A DNA stretch of 64,000 nucleotides, taken from contig NZ_VOHQ01000008.1 of assembly GCF_009192765.1 (NCBI RefSeq), positions 1 through 64,000 of the forward strand, written 5' to 3'. Below, in pieces: positions 55,019 through 64,000 of this stretch. The position numbers were made by a program, and so were the translations under genes. Position 1 is the first letter of the stretch. Every line of letters starts with the position of its first letter. Source of the stretch: Agriterribacter humi. GTDB lineage: Bacteria > Bacteroidota > Bacteroidia > Chitinophagales > Chitinophagaceae. The notes below the pieces were generated by a model. That model did no database searches. It saw only the letters and a list, made by a program, of their open reading frames with translations, and was not told the origin of the DNA.

Positions 55019-55497
55019 TGATTAGATTACGAAAAGGGAAAGGGCATTGGTCGGGGCTTTTTCATAAACCAATTTTTGAGAGTTGTCGCCAAATTGTATG
55101 CCTATAGATTTACAATTCCCACCAGACCGATATACCAGTTCATACTTCTCACCCAAACGTATAACGTTGTCATCACTCCTGCATACGTTTCTAATTCTTG
55201 TAACCTCTTTATTTCAGGGATTTCGTCACTTCGGTACATCCTCTCACACGGTTGGTGAATTCTTCAGTTCTCGAAGCCTGAAAGCGCCTCCTTTCATAGC
55301 CATCGTTCGGTTGTTCCACCAGTCAATACTGGATATTTCCTTCTTACTACTATCGTTTGATTTGTACATCAGGAGTCAGCACTTTCACTTGACGGTGAAT
55401 CAACTAATATGGGATTGTTGGTTACCCGTATCCTTAACTTTTGATTTTTTAAAATCTTCTTTCTGGTTTTGATACGAAGCCTCGTTGCACACATAAA
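55019..55497 (-). other. Structured, frame-broken tract; possible group II intron domain I debris
   Basis: On the minus strand the tract begins near GTGTGCAACGAGGC (like the GUGYG 5' end of group II introns) and continues with many short purine-rich, pairing segments (for example GGAACAACCGAACG, GGATGTACCGAAGTGACG, AACTGGTATATCGGTCTGG). Each frame is closed by stops within about 60 codons, so it is not an intact gene. No reverse-transcriptase ORF or domain V was seen. A plain decayed coding gene remains possible. Confidence 0.3.
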
Positions 55498-55613
55498 TAT
55501 TTCATTCGCCATTTCAGGTTTTTAAAAGGAAACTAAAAGCAGGAATACCTTTAATCTTGAAAGAATGTCGCCGATGATGGTGGTTTGGCTGATGTATTGT
55601 TTTGGCAATCAGT

Positions 55614-55650
55614 TAAAAAAAGCGTCCCAGGGATCGGGACGCTTTTTATT
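55614..55650 (-). terminator. susD operon terminator
   Basis: AGCGTCCC and GGGACGCT arms, 7-nt loop, followed on the minus strand by TTTTTTT; it also has a T-run on the plus strand and can work both ways. It starts 23 bp after the SusD stop. Confidence 0.9.
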
Positions 55651-55672
55651 TATTCCTGCTCATATTAATTGC

Positions 55673-57346
55673 TTAATAGTTCGGGTTCTGCACCAATGCT
55701 TTATTGGTTTCCAATTCCAATTGGGGAATGGGCCACACATTATCTCTGTCTTTTTTAAAGGTCCTTGTTTCTATTACACGCATCATGTCCGCATTCGTTA
55801 CATTTTCATAATGAGGAAGCCCATTTTCATCCACCCTTGGCGCATTTGAAAGAAAACGATCGCGTATTCTTCCAAGCAAAGGGCCATTCATCACCGTTTC
55901 CGCCAGCTCCCAGCGACGGATGTCAAACCATCTCACTCCTTCACCTGCCAGTTCAGACCTTCTTTCTCTGCGAACAATAAACCGCATTTCGTCCTGTGTT
56001 TTACCGGCTGCAATGGGCGGCATACTAACGGAAGGTCTTTCGCGAATCAGGTTGATCGCATCGTACACCGATTGGTCAATCTGGTTTAACTCCACTTTGG
56101 CCTCAGCATAATTCAATAATATTTCTGCATATCGGAATACAATTACATTTACATCGGGTTGATCAATATTGTTCAAATCTTCCGGGGAAGCATATTTGCG
56201 CCATAGGTAACCGGTAAAAGTGGCAAGCGGATTTATAGCATCCGCATTCGCCACACGTTGGGGCACTGCTCCGTTATAATCCCATGTTAACAAACTATCC
56301 GGATGCGTTTCAAACACGTAGCCAATGAACCTGGTTTGCGGCAGAACTACGGAAAAGTTTAAACGCGGATCCCTGTTGTCCCAAGGCTTGGCGGGATTAT
56401 ATAACGGCGACTTATCAATCGTTAATCCATCCGTACATTCATAAGAATCTACAACCACCTGGGCCGGAACCTTACTGGAGAAGCCATTCGCTGTCCTGGA
56501 ATAAAAGCGTCTCGAAATACCATGAGTACCCATGCTCCTCAGGTACTGAATAGCGAATATGATTTCGCGGGAGGTCATACCTGAATAAGTAAAAACTTCC
56601 CCATAATTACCGTGTAACTCGTTTGAACCTAGTTGCATCAGGTCGCTGGCTGCTTTTGCAGCAGCATCCCATTTTTTATTAAACAACGCTGTCCTTGATT
56701 TAAGTGCCAAAGAAGCGCCTCTTGTAACCCTGCCCATTTGACTGGCAACAACCGGAAGTGCAGAAGCAATCGCATCCATTTCAGAAATAATAAAATTCAC
56801 CACTTCTTCTTTGGTATTACGGGCCACTTGTGATTCAGCCAGCGAAACCGTCTTGGTCAATAATGGAACGCCACCAAACACTTCATTTAAATAGAAATAA
56901 TAGTAGGCACGGAGAAAACGTACCTCACCTAACACCCTGTCAAGTTTATCCACTGCCACTACGCCGTTTAGCCGATCCGCATTAGACAGGATAAAATTGC
57001 AACGGCTAACACCCACATATAAGGCATCCCAGACCGTTTTGGCATATCCATTATCAGAGGTAGCTATTCCCTTCCCGATAATTTGCAACTGATTGGGGTT
57101 TCTTTCCCAGCCATTATCTGAAACATATTCCAGCGTCAAGATAAAGGGCACCGCATCTTCTCCTATAAATTGCAATGGTTGATAACTACCGGTAACGGCC
57201 ATGTCCAACTCTGCTTCACTGGATAAAAATGTTGCCGTGGAGGGGCTATCGAGTGGAAAACGCTCCAAATATTTCTTGCTGCATGAACTTGCTGTTATTA
57301 CACCAAGGAAAATAATTATAAATTTTACCTGTTTCATCGTCTTCAT
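55673..57346 (-). CDS. SusD/RagB-family outer-membrane lipoprotein
   Basis: SusD proteins cap the SusC transporter and bind its glycan or peptide at the cell surface. The 557 residues have a lipoprotein signal (VITASSCSKKYL, Cys22), TPR-like helices (EVRFLRAYYYFYLNEVFGGVPLLTK), FRYAEILLNYAEAKVELNQ, RRERRSELAGEGVRWFDIRRW, and the usual end VWPIPQLELETNKALVQNPNY. It follows SusC by 10 bp. Confidence 0.95.
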   Translation of the reverse strand: MKTMKQVKFIIIFLGVITASSCSKKYLERFPLDSPSTATFLSSEAELDMAVTGSYQPLQFIGEDAVPFILTLEYVSDNGWERNPNQLQIIGKGIATSDNGYAKTVWDALYVGVSRCNFILSNADRLNGVVAVDKLDRVLGEVRFLRAYYYFYLNEVFGGVPLLTKTVSLAESQVARNTKEEVVNFIISEMDAIASALPVVASQMGRVTRGASLALKSRTALFNKKWDAAAKAASDLMQLGSNELHGNYGEVFTYSGMTSREIIFAIQYLRSMGTHGISRRFYSRTANGFSSKVPAQVVVDSYECTDGLTIDKSPLYNPAKPWDNRDPRLNFSVVLPQTRFIGYVFETHPDSLLTWDYNGAVPQRVANADAINPLATFTGYLWRKYASPEDLNNIDQPDVNVIVFRYAEILLNYAEAKVELNQIDQSVYDAINLIRERPSVSMPPIAAGKTQDEMRFIVRRERRSELAGEGVRWFDIRRWELAETVMNGPLLGRIRDRFLSNAPRVDENGLPHYENVTNADMMRVIETRTFKKDRDNVWPIPQLELETNKALVQNPNY

Positions 57347-57356
57347 GTTTGAGGGG

Positions 57357-60300
57357 TTAGAAATTAATATTTAAACCTGCGCTAATCACTTTCATTTGCG
57401 GATACCAGCCAGCGGATCCATATTCAGTTGTTACAGGCGCTTCTACGTCATAACCATCCCAGTATTTATCCAAGGTGATGAGGTTTTGCGCGCTTACATA
57501 CAGTCGCAATTGCTGTATTTTCTTAAGGGCAATATTATTGAAAGTATAGCCCAGCTGGATGTTTTTCACGCGCATGTAGGCAGCATTTTTTACCCAGAAA
57601 GAAGAGTTTTGGATGTTATTGATTTCACTGTAGGCCAGGCGTGGAAACGTGGCATTCGGATTCGAAGTAGTCCAGCGATCTTTGTGGATTTCAAGCGCGG
57701 TACCTCCTTGCCAGAAAGGCATGATGCCACGCCCACCCATATAACCATCAGCTTTGCCTACCCCTTGTAAGAACAACGAAAAGTCGAACCCTTTATACCC
57801 CAGATCAACATTGGTGCTATAGCTATAGCGGGGAATAGTGGAACCGATTATTTTTTGATCGGAATTGTTGATGACCTCGTCACCATTCAAATCTTTGTAT
57901 TTAATATCGCCTGCAGCAACTTTTCCAAATTGAGTAGCGTTCTTTGATACATCGGAAGCATCTGTAAAATAGCCAATTGCTTCGTAACCATAAATAGCTC
58001 CAATAGGACTCCCTTCAAAATTTACCAAAAGCCCGGTAGTTTTGCTATCCCTCATATCTAATATTTTGTTTTTAACATCAGACAATGCCAGGGTAAATCC
58101 GTAAGTAAAGGCGCCCGCGCGGTTTCGATAATTTACAGATACATCCCATCCCCTGTTTTCCACTACGCCCGCATTTTGATAAGGAGCAGATAGGCCCAGC
58201 ATACCAGGGACAGGCAATTGCAATAAGATGCCTGTTGTTTTGCGGTAGTAATAATCTGCTGTGACCGTTAATTTGGACCAGAGGTTAAGATCCAGACCGA
58301 TATTACTAACAGTCGAAGTTTCCCATTGAATATCTTTATTGGCCATATTGCTAATTGCAGCGCCACCAAAAACTGTCTTGTCAAAAGGATAATTGCTGCT
58401 GCCAACGCTTACCGACGATACATAAGGATACAAGCCTATGTTCTGGTTGCCCAATTGGCCCCAGGAACCACGAAGTTTCAACTCTTTTATTGCAGAAGAC
58501 GGGTTATCCATAAACGCTTCTTTACTTATTCTCCAACCCGCAGATACAGAGGGAAAGAAGGCATATTTATTTCCGGCTGCAAACCTCGATGAGCCATCAT
58601 AACGGGCATTTGCTTCAAACAGGTATTTTTCTTTGTAGTTATAATTAAGGCGACCAAAGCCCGAACGCAGAGCCCAAGACGTCGCTGAACCTGCGTTAGA
58701 CTGGTTTAACTGATTTCCTGAATTAATCACCTGGTAATCCGGGAAGGTAAATACCTGGCGGTAGGCTGAAATATAACTATCCACCTGGTCTTCCTGTTGC
58801 ACACCGGCAAGTATCGTTAGCCTGTGATTGGGTGCCACTTCTTTATCAAAATTGACGGTAGCACGCAGGTTATTGTACCAGCTACGGGAAAATTGTTCGT
58901 TTAATGAATTGATACCCGGTATGGCCAGGCCTTTCGAAAAATCCGATTTGTACATCTGAATAATGTGGGAAAAAGTTTTCACGCGTGGATCACTATAACG
59001 GGGAGCATAGTTTACCTCGGCCCAAAAAAAGTTTACCGGTTTGTATTTTACACTAAGATTTAAAAGTGCCATAAGGTTTTGCTCATGATACAACCCTCCA
59101 ATTGCTGCACGTGCCAACGGATTTTCACCATTATTACCCTCACCATACAAACCATTGGATAAGATCGCCTGGTTGGTAGCATTGTTCGAACGCAGGAACT
59201 GGAATATATAGGGAGTGCCTGAAGGTGGTTGCTTGATATCTGTACGACGCAATGAAAGATCTAATGTTCCACTAAACTGTCTGTTCAATTGTATATCCGT
59301 GTTGAAGCGCACGTTGTATCTTTTAAAATTAACATTCGGTACAATTCCGTCCTGGTCCAGGTAACTAAATGAACCCATCATTTTCACTCTTTCACCGCCT
59401 GCATTGATGCCTAAATAATGACTTTGCATCATCGCATTTTTCTTTAGTGTAAGATCCTGCCAGTCTGTATCAGGATATTTATCGGAATTGCCGGCAGCGT
59501 TTGCTTTGTAATCATCTATCACCTGTTGCGAAAATATAGGCGAGTTGTCTACATTCGTACTGGCCTCGTTTGTCAGGAGCATATGATCCATAGCATTCAC
59601 AATGTCAGGCAAACCGGTAGGGGATTGAACGCCAACATAGGAATTATAGCTCACCGCCACCCCTCTTTTATTACCTCGCTTGGTAGTGATCAGGATCACG
59701 CCATTTGCGGCCCTTGCACCGTATATGGCTGCTGAAGAGGCATCCTTTAATACAGTGATACTTTCAATATCGTTAGGTTCAATATTGTTGATGTCAGATT
59801 CTACACCATCCAATATTATTAAAGGGTTAGCGTCACCAAGGGTGCCAATACCCCTTATGCGTATGACGCTGCCATCAAAACCTGGCTGACCAGAACGTTG
59901 TGTAACAGTAAGGCCAGGCACAATGCCCTGTAATGCTGTAGATGTTTGTCCCACCGGTTTTTTCGCCAGATCCGCACCTGCAACCGTTGAAATGGAACCG
60001 GTAAGATTTACTTTCTTCTGATTGCCGTAACCTACTACCACTACCTCGTCTAAACTACCAGGGGCCGGCTGCATATCCACCAGCATTGAGATGGTTTGGC
60101 CATCCACGATTTTATACCCGGTAAGTGTTTGAGAGGTATATCCCACCGAAGAAACTTCAACGGTCAGATTCCCTGCTGGAAGTCGATCAAACTTAAACTT
60201 TCCTAAAGTGTCGGAGATAGTTTGATGTAAAATTTTGTCGTTGGCTAGTGCGTTTATTGTTACGAAAGGGAGCGGTATGCCCGAAGCGTTCCGGACCAAT

Positions 60301-60398
60301 CCGGTAACAGAAGGTACTCTTTCCTGTGCCGCCAGGTTAATGGCACAACATATGCACATCAGGAAGTAAAAAACCGGTCTTTTTAAGTTTTTACTCAT
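57357..60398 (-). CDS. SusC/RagA-family TonB-dependent transporter
   Basis: The 1013-residue outer-membrane transporter has a signal peptide (AINLAAQ), a carboxypeptidase-regulatory-like domain (residues 30-110), a TonB-box-like LDEVVVVGYG near 115-125, the plug with LKDASSAAIYGARAANGVILITTKRG, and a long beta-barrel ending VISAGLNINF. It imports a substrate captured by SusD; the substrate cannot be inferred because no hydrolase or peptidase gene is attached. The upstream sigma/FecR pair is its probable regulator. Confidence 0.96.
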   Translation of the reverse strand: MSKNLKRPVFYFLMCICCAINLAAQERVPSVTGLVRNASGIPLPFVTINALANDKILHQTISDTLGKFKFDRLPAGNLTVEVSSVGYTSQTLTGYKIVDGQTISMLVDMQPAPGSLDEVVVVGYGNQKKVNLTGSISTVAGADLAKKPVGQTSTALQGIVPGLTVTQRSGQPGFDGSVIRIRGIGTLGDANPLIILDGVESDINNIEPNDIESITVLKDASSAAIYGARAANGVILITTKRGNKRGVAVSYNSYVGVQSPTGLPDIVNAMDHMLLTNEASTNVDNSPIFSQQVIDDYKANAAGNSDKYPDTDWQDLTLKKNAMMQSHYLGINAGGERVKMMGSFSYLDQDGIVPNVNFKRYNVRFNTDIQLNRQFSGTLDLSLRRTDIKQPPSGTPYIFQFLRSNNATNQAILSNGLYGEGNNGENPLARAAIGGLYHEQNLMALLNLSVKYKPVNFFWAEVNYAPRYSDPRVKTFSHIIQMYKSDFSKGLAIPGINSLNEQFSRSWYNNLRATVNFDKEVAPNHRLTILAGVQQEDQVDSYISAYRQVFTFPDYQVINSGNQLNQSNAGSATSWALRSGFGRLNYNYKEKYLFEANARYDGSSRFAAGNKYAFFPSVSAGWRISKEAFMDNPSSAIKELKLRGSWGQLGNQNIGLYPYVSSVSVGSSNYPFDKTVFGGAAISNMANKDIQWETSTVSNIGLDLNLWSKLTVTADYYYRKTTGILLQLPVPGMLGLSAPYQNAGVVENRGWDVSVNYRNRAGAFTYGFTLALSDVKNKILDMRDSKTTGLLVNFEGSPIGAIYGYEAIGYFTDASDVSKNATQFGKVAAGDIKYKDLNGDEVINNSDQKIIGSTIPRYSYSTNVDLGYKGFDFSLFLQGVGKADGYMGGRGIMPFWQGGTALEIHKDRWTTSNPNATFPRLAYSEINNIQNSSFWVKNAAYMRVKNIQLGYTFNNIALKKIQQLRLYVSAQNLITLDKYWDGYDVEAPVTTEYGSAGWYPQMKVISAGLNINF

Positions 60399-60602
60399 AA
60401 GTTTTGAGTTGGTTAAAATTGAAATAAATGAGATATATCGTTGCTCTTACCTTATACGAAAGTGGCAATCGGTATTCCCTAAAGCATTCCAATTTTATTT
60501 TAATCTTTTAGTGCAGGGGAATTCGAGAGAGACTTTTTCAAGTTGGAGATATTATCTATGGGGTTTACTCACCCTGATTTTAAACATCTAATTAAGTACG
60601 GC

Positions 60603-61700
60603 TTATCTGGATGGAATTTGAACGATAAAAATATTATTAGCAGTATCCTGCTTCAATTGCAGTTCGTTCATAATGGCAATGTTTTGCAATATTTGATGAA
60701 TGCTCTCATTTTTATGCACAGTTCCTACAAAGCGAATACGTGAAATATATTTGGTAGGATATATTATTTTCACTTTATAAGCAGCAGACATATAGTCCAG
60801 AACTTTGGGGAGCATTTCCCCATTAAATTGTATACTTGACTCTGTTTCGATACGACGTTCAGAAAGGATTGCTACATTTTCGGGTCGGGTTGCTGTTTCC
60901 CGATTACCTGCAGCTATTGAAGGTGCTTTATTCTCATCCTTAGCAATCGTACTATATATTTTAGTGAATATATTATTAGAACGATTAAAACTTATGACGT
61001 CACCGGCGACAAGGTAATATTGTTCATTCTTGTCATTCTCTTCCTTTGCAGATCGACGCACCAGTACTTTACCTTCCATTAGCTCTACCAGTACATTCCC
61101 AGACTTAGTATTGCTTACTCTAAATTTTGTACCTAATGCAGTAGTAGCAACTTCTTTGCAAAAGACGGTGAAAGGCCGTTTTGAATCCTTAGAAATTTTA
61201 AATATAGCAGTTCCCTCCAATTGGATAGTGCGTCTGCCAGGTTCAAAATTTCTCGGATAACTTATTTTACCGCCTGCAGATAACTCAACAACCGAACTGT
61301 CTGACAGTACTATTTTTTCTGCAACCGGGGAATCATTGAACCGAATGATCAAATCGGGAGATCCGGTGAATTTTTGGGCAGAAATTTGCGGTTGCTTGTT
61401 TAAAAAATACATTTCAGTCATCCAAAACGATAAAAACAATACGATGACAGAGGCCGCGGCATACCCCATCCTCTTATAAAAAATAATATCTTTAGCCTTT
61501 GCTGCTTTGTATTTCCTGTTCAAAAATTCAGATTCATGTTCACTCCCATTTTCATTACTACCAACAAACGCTTTCCATTCTTCTTCAGCAAAATAGTGCG
61601 TATACTCAGACGGGTTATTTACCAAAGATTCATAAATATCTTTTTTTTCTTCCGGGGAAGAGGCTTTATCAAAATATTTTTTTATTAATTTTTCAATCAC
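60603..61700 (-). CDS. FecR-family anti-sigma factor with DUF4974
   Basis: The 365 residues comprise a cytoplasmic helix bundle (IEKLIKKYFDKASSPEEKKDIYESL), a membrane helix at about 79-100, a FecR domain (VLSDSSVVELSAGGKISYP, GTAIFKISKDSKRPFTVF, TALGTKFRV), and a C-terminal DUF4974/STN-like domain (IQFNGEMLPKVLDYMSAAYKVKI). It relays the SusC occupancy signal to the ECF sigma factor 41 bp upstream. A 204-bp spacer separates it from SusC. Confidence 0.94.
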   Translation of the reverse strand: MIEKLIKKYFDKASSPEEKKDIYESLVNNPSEYTHYFAEEEWKAFVGSNENGSEHESEFLNRKYKAAKAKDIIFYKRMGYAAASVIVLFLSFWMTEMYFLNKQPQISAQKFTGSPDLIIRFNDSPVAEKIVLSDSSVVELSAGGKISYPRNFEPGRRTIQLEGTAIFKISKDSKRPFTVFCKEVATTALGTKFRVSNTKSGNVLVELMEGKVLVRRSAKEENDKNEQYYLVAGDVISFNRSNNIFTKIYSTIAKDENKAPSIAAGNRETATRPENVAILSERRIETESSIQFNGEMLPKVLDYMSAAYKVKIIYPTKYISRIRFVGTVHKNESIHQILQNIAIMNELQLKQDTANNIFIVQIPSR

Positions 61701-61741
61701 GTTTAAACCGATTAAGTATTATATATAATGGTGGTCAGCAC

Positions 61742-62272
61742 TTAGCGAAGTGATTTAAGCCTTGCTCTTGCTTTTGGTAAAGCAAGTTCCATATGCTTGT
61801 TAACTGTTTTTATAGATATAGACAGTAAGGAAGAAATTTCCTTATAACTCAACCTTTGTTCTACTCTTAAACTGAAAATTTTTTTGCGCATGGGTGGCAT
61901 TTTTTCTGTGATAATTTGCAGTATTATATTAACATCGTGCATTTCCATTGGGAGGCCATCGGCAACCTCTTCCAGCCCGCTTTTAGAGAGTCCTTCCAAT
62001 TTTAACCTTTCACTTTCCGTTTTTCGCAACACATCAATAAGCGTTGTTTTAGCCATGCGAAATATCTGCGTGGAAAGCTGCCACTCTTCACTTAAACTTT
62101 CGCGGTATTCCCATAACTTAATGAAAGTTAACTGGGTTACCTCTTTGGCATAATATGCAGAGCCTGTTTTCGTATATATAAAATTATGCAGTTTCGATTG
62201 GTAAAAAGAAAATACAAATTTAAAAGCATCCAAAGAGCCCTGTTTTATGTCTTTGACAAGCAGCTGTTCCAT
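61742..62272 (-). CDS. ECF sigma factor (Bacteroidota SusCD-type)
   Basis: The 176-residue protein has region 2 (FKFVFSFYQSKLHNFIYTKTG, AKEVTQLTFIKLWEYRESL) and region 4 (MPPMRKKIFSLRVEQRLSYKEISSLLSISIKTVNKHME). It is the typical sigma factor that, with FecR, switches on a neighbouring susC-susD pair. Its own upstream region has TATCTTTAG (minus, near 62293), a near match to a -7 box. Confidence 0.93.
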   Translation of the reverse strand: MEQLLVKDIKQGSLDAFKFVFSFYQSKLHNFIYTKTGSAYYAKEVTQLTFIKLWEYRESLSEEWQLSTQIFRMAKTTLIDVLRKTESERLKLEGLSKSGLEEVADGLPMEMHDVNIILQIITEKMPPMRKKIFSLRVEQRLSYKEISSLLSISIKTVNKHMELALPKARARLKSLR

Positions 62273-62333
62273 TTAAATGAAGAATTTGAACTAAAGATAT
62301 TTTTAGTTTGATCAAAAACCTAATTTTTAAAAT

Positions 62334-62696
62334 TCACCGCCCAGATGGCATCATTGATCCAGGAAGCGATGAGTATTTAGTCACTTTCCTTTGAGGAGGG
62401 CGCTTTTTCCGGTCTTTTTCCAAATAATTGAAATCACGCAGGTGCATATTGAAAAGGTATTCACTGTCCCTGGCGCGGAACCTAAAATCCACGCGATCAA
62501 TCCTTTTAAGCTCGTTTAAGACCGGGTCACTGGATCAGCCAGAGGGATAGCTCGACGCTTCAAAAACCGGGATTGCAGTTTTCCCCGGACTGGTGAAACT
62601 CTGGTTTGTAAACATGTAATCGTTCTTAAAATTGAAAGTCCCAAATTGTGGTCTCCAGTAAGGAGCTTTGCGCGTAAAGCACTGCCGCTTCCTTCA
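62334..62696 (-). pseudogene. Remnant of an unrecognised coding gene with an in-frame stop
   Basis: On the minus strand one frame stays protein-like from about 62693 to 62334: YWRPQFGTFNFKNDYMFTNQ, later VNELKRIDRVDFRFRARDS-type and YLFNMHLRDFNYLEKDRKKR segments. A TGA at 62537-62535 interrupts it, and there is no start codon. About 120 codons remain. I do not recognise the family. It lies between the ECF sigma gene and the beta-barrel gene. Confidence 0.5.
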
Positions 62697-62703
62697 GCGC
62701 ATT

Positions 62704-64000
62704 TTAAAACGTTGCATACAGCAGCACTCTTATCTCCGATTTTTTGTTCCCATTAATTTCATCCAACCCACTGCCAACGGAATCTTTATTGCTATAAATC
62801 AGTTGCCCCCATTTAAGCCACACGCTCATGTATTTGTTTAGTTTATACCTGGCGTTGATATAATATCTTGATCCTTTGTTGTAAAACACAGGAACGGCAT
62901 AATAGTAAAGCACGTCATTTTCATAGGCATATAACCTGGAATTGTAACTGTCACTTTCAAAATATTGCAGGCGCATATTAACACTGAGGCTGCTTTGAGG
63001 CGGCTTATAAAAAACATCAAAAAAGGCCAGGAAACCTTTTTCAGGATTTTCTTTCTCAGGATTGTACCACAATAATTCAAACCGCTGTCTTATGGAAAAT
63101 GTTTTGTTTACCTGGTGATTGATCTGCGTACGCCATGAACGGTTAAAAAAGGTAATTACTTCATTCATGGCGTTGGTTTCCATTGTTTGATTGATCGCTT
63201 TTTGACGACTCCTGTAGCGCGTATACATTTCAGTTTGTTTGGAAGGCTTGCAGCCAATCTGAACGAAATAATCCCTGCCATAAGATGGCGCATCTGTACG
63301 GTATTTCAACCAGGGAAACCGATAAACATCAGCATACAAATTAATATTCCATGCAGGGGCAGGCTTTAAAGAAAGTCCGGCAAACAAACCCTGTTCATTT
63401 GAAACCGATGTGTTTACTGTAAATGCATTACCATAAAAGGCCTGGTAGGATTTTGAAATGCTTCGGTGGAGCAGGGAAATATCTGCTTTGGGATGAACAC
63501 TGATCAATATGCCATTTATTGTTGCTTTATTAAATTGGTTATCTACAGCAAATTCTCCGAAAGCATGCATGTTTCTTAGCGTAAAGCCATAGTCTATACT
63601 GTAATTGCCGTTATCCTTTCCTTTTAACGCGTATAAGTTATACGGATCATCTTCTTTTTGAATCTTTTTGCTGAAATGATATCGCAGCATGTTTAAGCCC
63701 ACATTCCAATGGCGCTGCCTGTGCACGAGGCTCGCTCCATAGGCCAATTGACGCAGGCTTTGCCGGTCTCTTCTTTCGCTTTGTGTACGGTGGTATCCGG
63801 AAGTATGAATGGATGATATAAAATCTTCACCGTTTGCCGGATCCGGATTTATTCTGGCATCCAGTTTTCTCAGCGAAATAAAAGCAGTTCCCTGCCACTT
63901 GTTTTTTTCAACCGTGATAGCGGCGCCCCGGTGAAAATAGAAAGCGCCTGATGAGTTGTATGGACGTACGGCCGGAGCTTGTTTCTTTGTGTTCACTACA
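62704..64000 (-). CDS. Helix-hairpin-helix/beta-barrel protein, C-terminal part (runs off the right edge)
   Basis: The frame is open to the window edge (an in-frame GTG at 63996 is unlikely to be the true start). The 430 visible residues form a beta-barrel: GAFYFHRGAAITVEKNKWQGTAFISLRKLDA, DFISSIHTSGYHRT, NYSIDYGFTLRNMHAFGE, WLKYRTDAPSYGRDYFVQIG, SYNSRLYAYENDVLYYYAVPVFYNKGSRYYINARY, GSGLDEINGNKKSEIRV. This is the C-terminal barrel of Bacteroidota proteins that carry N-terminal helix-hairpin-helix (ComEA-like) motifs, which would lie beyond 64000. A DNA-uptake role is sometimes suggested but unproven. Confidence 0.8.
   Translation of the reverse strand, partial: VVNTKKQAPAVRPYNSSGAFYFHRGAAITVEKNKWQGTAFISLRKLDARINPDPANGEDFISSIHTSGYHRTQSERRDRQSLRQLAYGASLVHRQRHWNVGLNMLRYHFSKKIQKEDDPYNLYALKGKDNGNYSIDYGFTLRNMHAFGEFAVDNQFNKATINGILISVHPKADISLLHRSISKSYQAFYGNAFTVNTSVSNEQGLFAGLSLKPAPAWNINLYADVYRFPWLKYRTDAPSYGRDYFVQIGCKPSKQTEMYTRYRSRQKAINQTMETNAMNEVITFFNRSWRTQINHQVNKTFSIRQRFELLWYNPEKENPEKGFLAFFDVFYKPPQSSLSVNMRLQYFESDSYNSRLYAYENDVLYYYAVPVFYNKGSRYYINARYKLNKYMSVWLKWGQLIYSNKDSVGSGLDEINGNKKSEIRVLLYATF

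Noticed and set aside
55083-55472. 129-codon plus-strand open frame
   Set aside because: It is antisense to the structured tract at 55.0-55.5 kb, rich in Phe/Ser/Leu as expected of a shadow frame, with no start signal.

Overview
The window looks like chromosomal DNA from a Bacteroidota bacterium, most likely family Chitinophagaceae. The evidence is a SusC/SusD pair behind an ECF sigma/FecR (DUF4974) switch, Bacteroidota-type promoters (TTTG/TTG about 19-21 nt before TAnnTTTG), DUF4251, YkgJ and helix-hairpin-helix beta-barrel proteins, and several GTG/TTG starts. The species call is inference. The window opens inside a FecR gene and closes inside a beta-barrel gene.

Layout. 1-12.6 kb is mostly minus-strand housekeeping: partial FecR, guaB, dprA, a thioredoxin-fold protein, lolA, ftsK, a DUF423 protein, aroK, glutaryl-CoA dehydrogenase and kdsC, with ubiX and a lipoprotein on the plus strand. 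12.9-22.0 kb is a plus-strand carbohydrate block of five predicted exported proteins: GH36, a right-handed beta-helix protein, a DUF1080 protein, a sorbosone-dehydrogenase-like propeller fused to an azurin-like copper domain, and a ThuA-like protein. It has no SusCD. 22.3-24.4 kb is a compact ECF sigma / anti-sigma / exported-protein operon. 25-38 kb holds a YdeI-like protein, smc, dodecin, yraN, a YkgJ protein, xerD, an unrecognised repeat protein, the RNase P RNA gene, DUF4251, cmoA, an isoprenylcysteine-methyltransferase-like protein, an AEC transporter and an aldo/keto reductase. 38-46.8 kb holds mscS, a sodium/solute symporter, galM, def, an exported protein, rnz and a BON/SH3 pair. 47.0-51.8 kb is the leucine operon leuC-leuD-leuA-like-leuB. 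52.5-54.9 kb has two lipoproteins, one TlpA-like. 55.7-62.3 kb (minus) is an ECF sigma, FecR, SusC, SusD nutrient-uptake locus, followed by a gene remnant and the partial beta-barrel gene.

Non-coding features carry much of the interest. Many intergenic spacers consist of words with a strict 7-bp period; the whole leuC-leuD spacer is eight 7-mers. One spacer instead has inverted 8-bp arrays (six against nine copies). A degenerate tRNA-Cys-like fold sits on the minus strand near 51.95-52.02 kb. A near-identical 56-57 bp hairpin repeat occurs twice upstream of dprA, with a related hairpin nearby. A structured, frame-broken tract at 55.0-55.5 kb may be group II intron domain I debris. A well-formed promoter at 32.2 kb has no gene for 280 nt. 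The guaB promoter lies so close to its ATG that the mRNA should be leaderless. The repeat protein at 32.5 kb, with six KADxE-type units, is the best candidate for an undescribed protein family. No CRISPR array, insertion sequence or prophage was seen.
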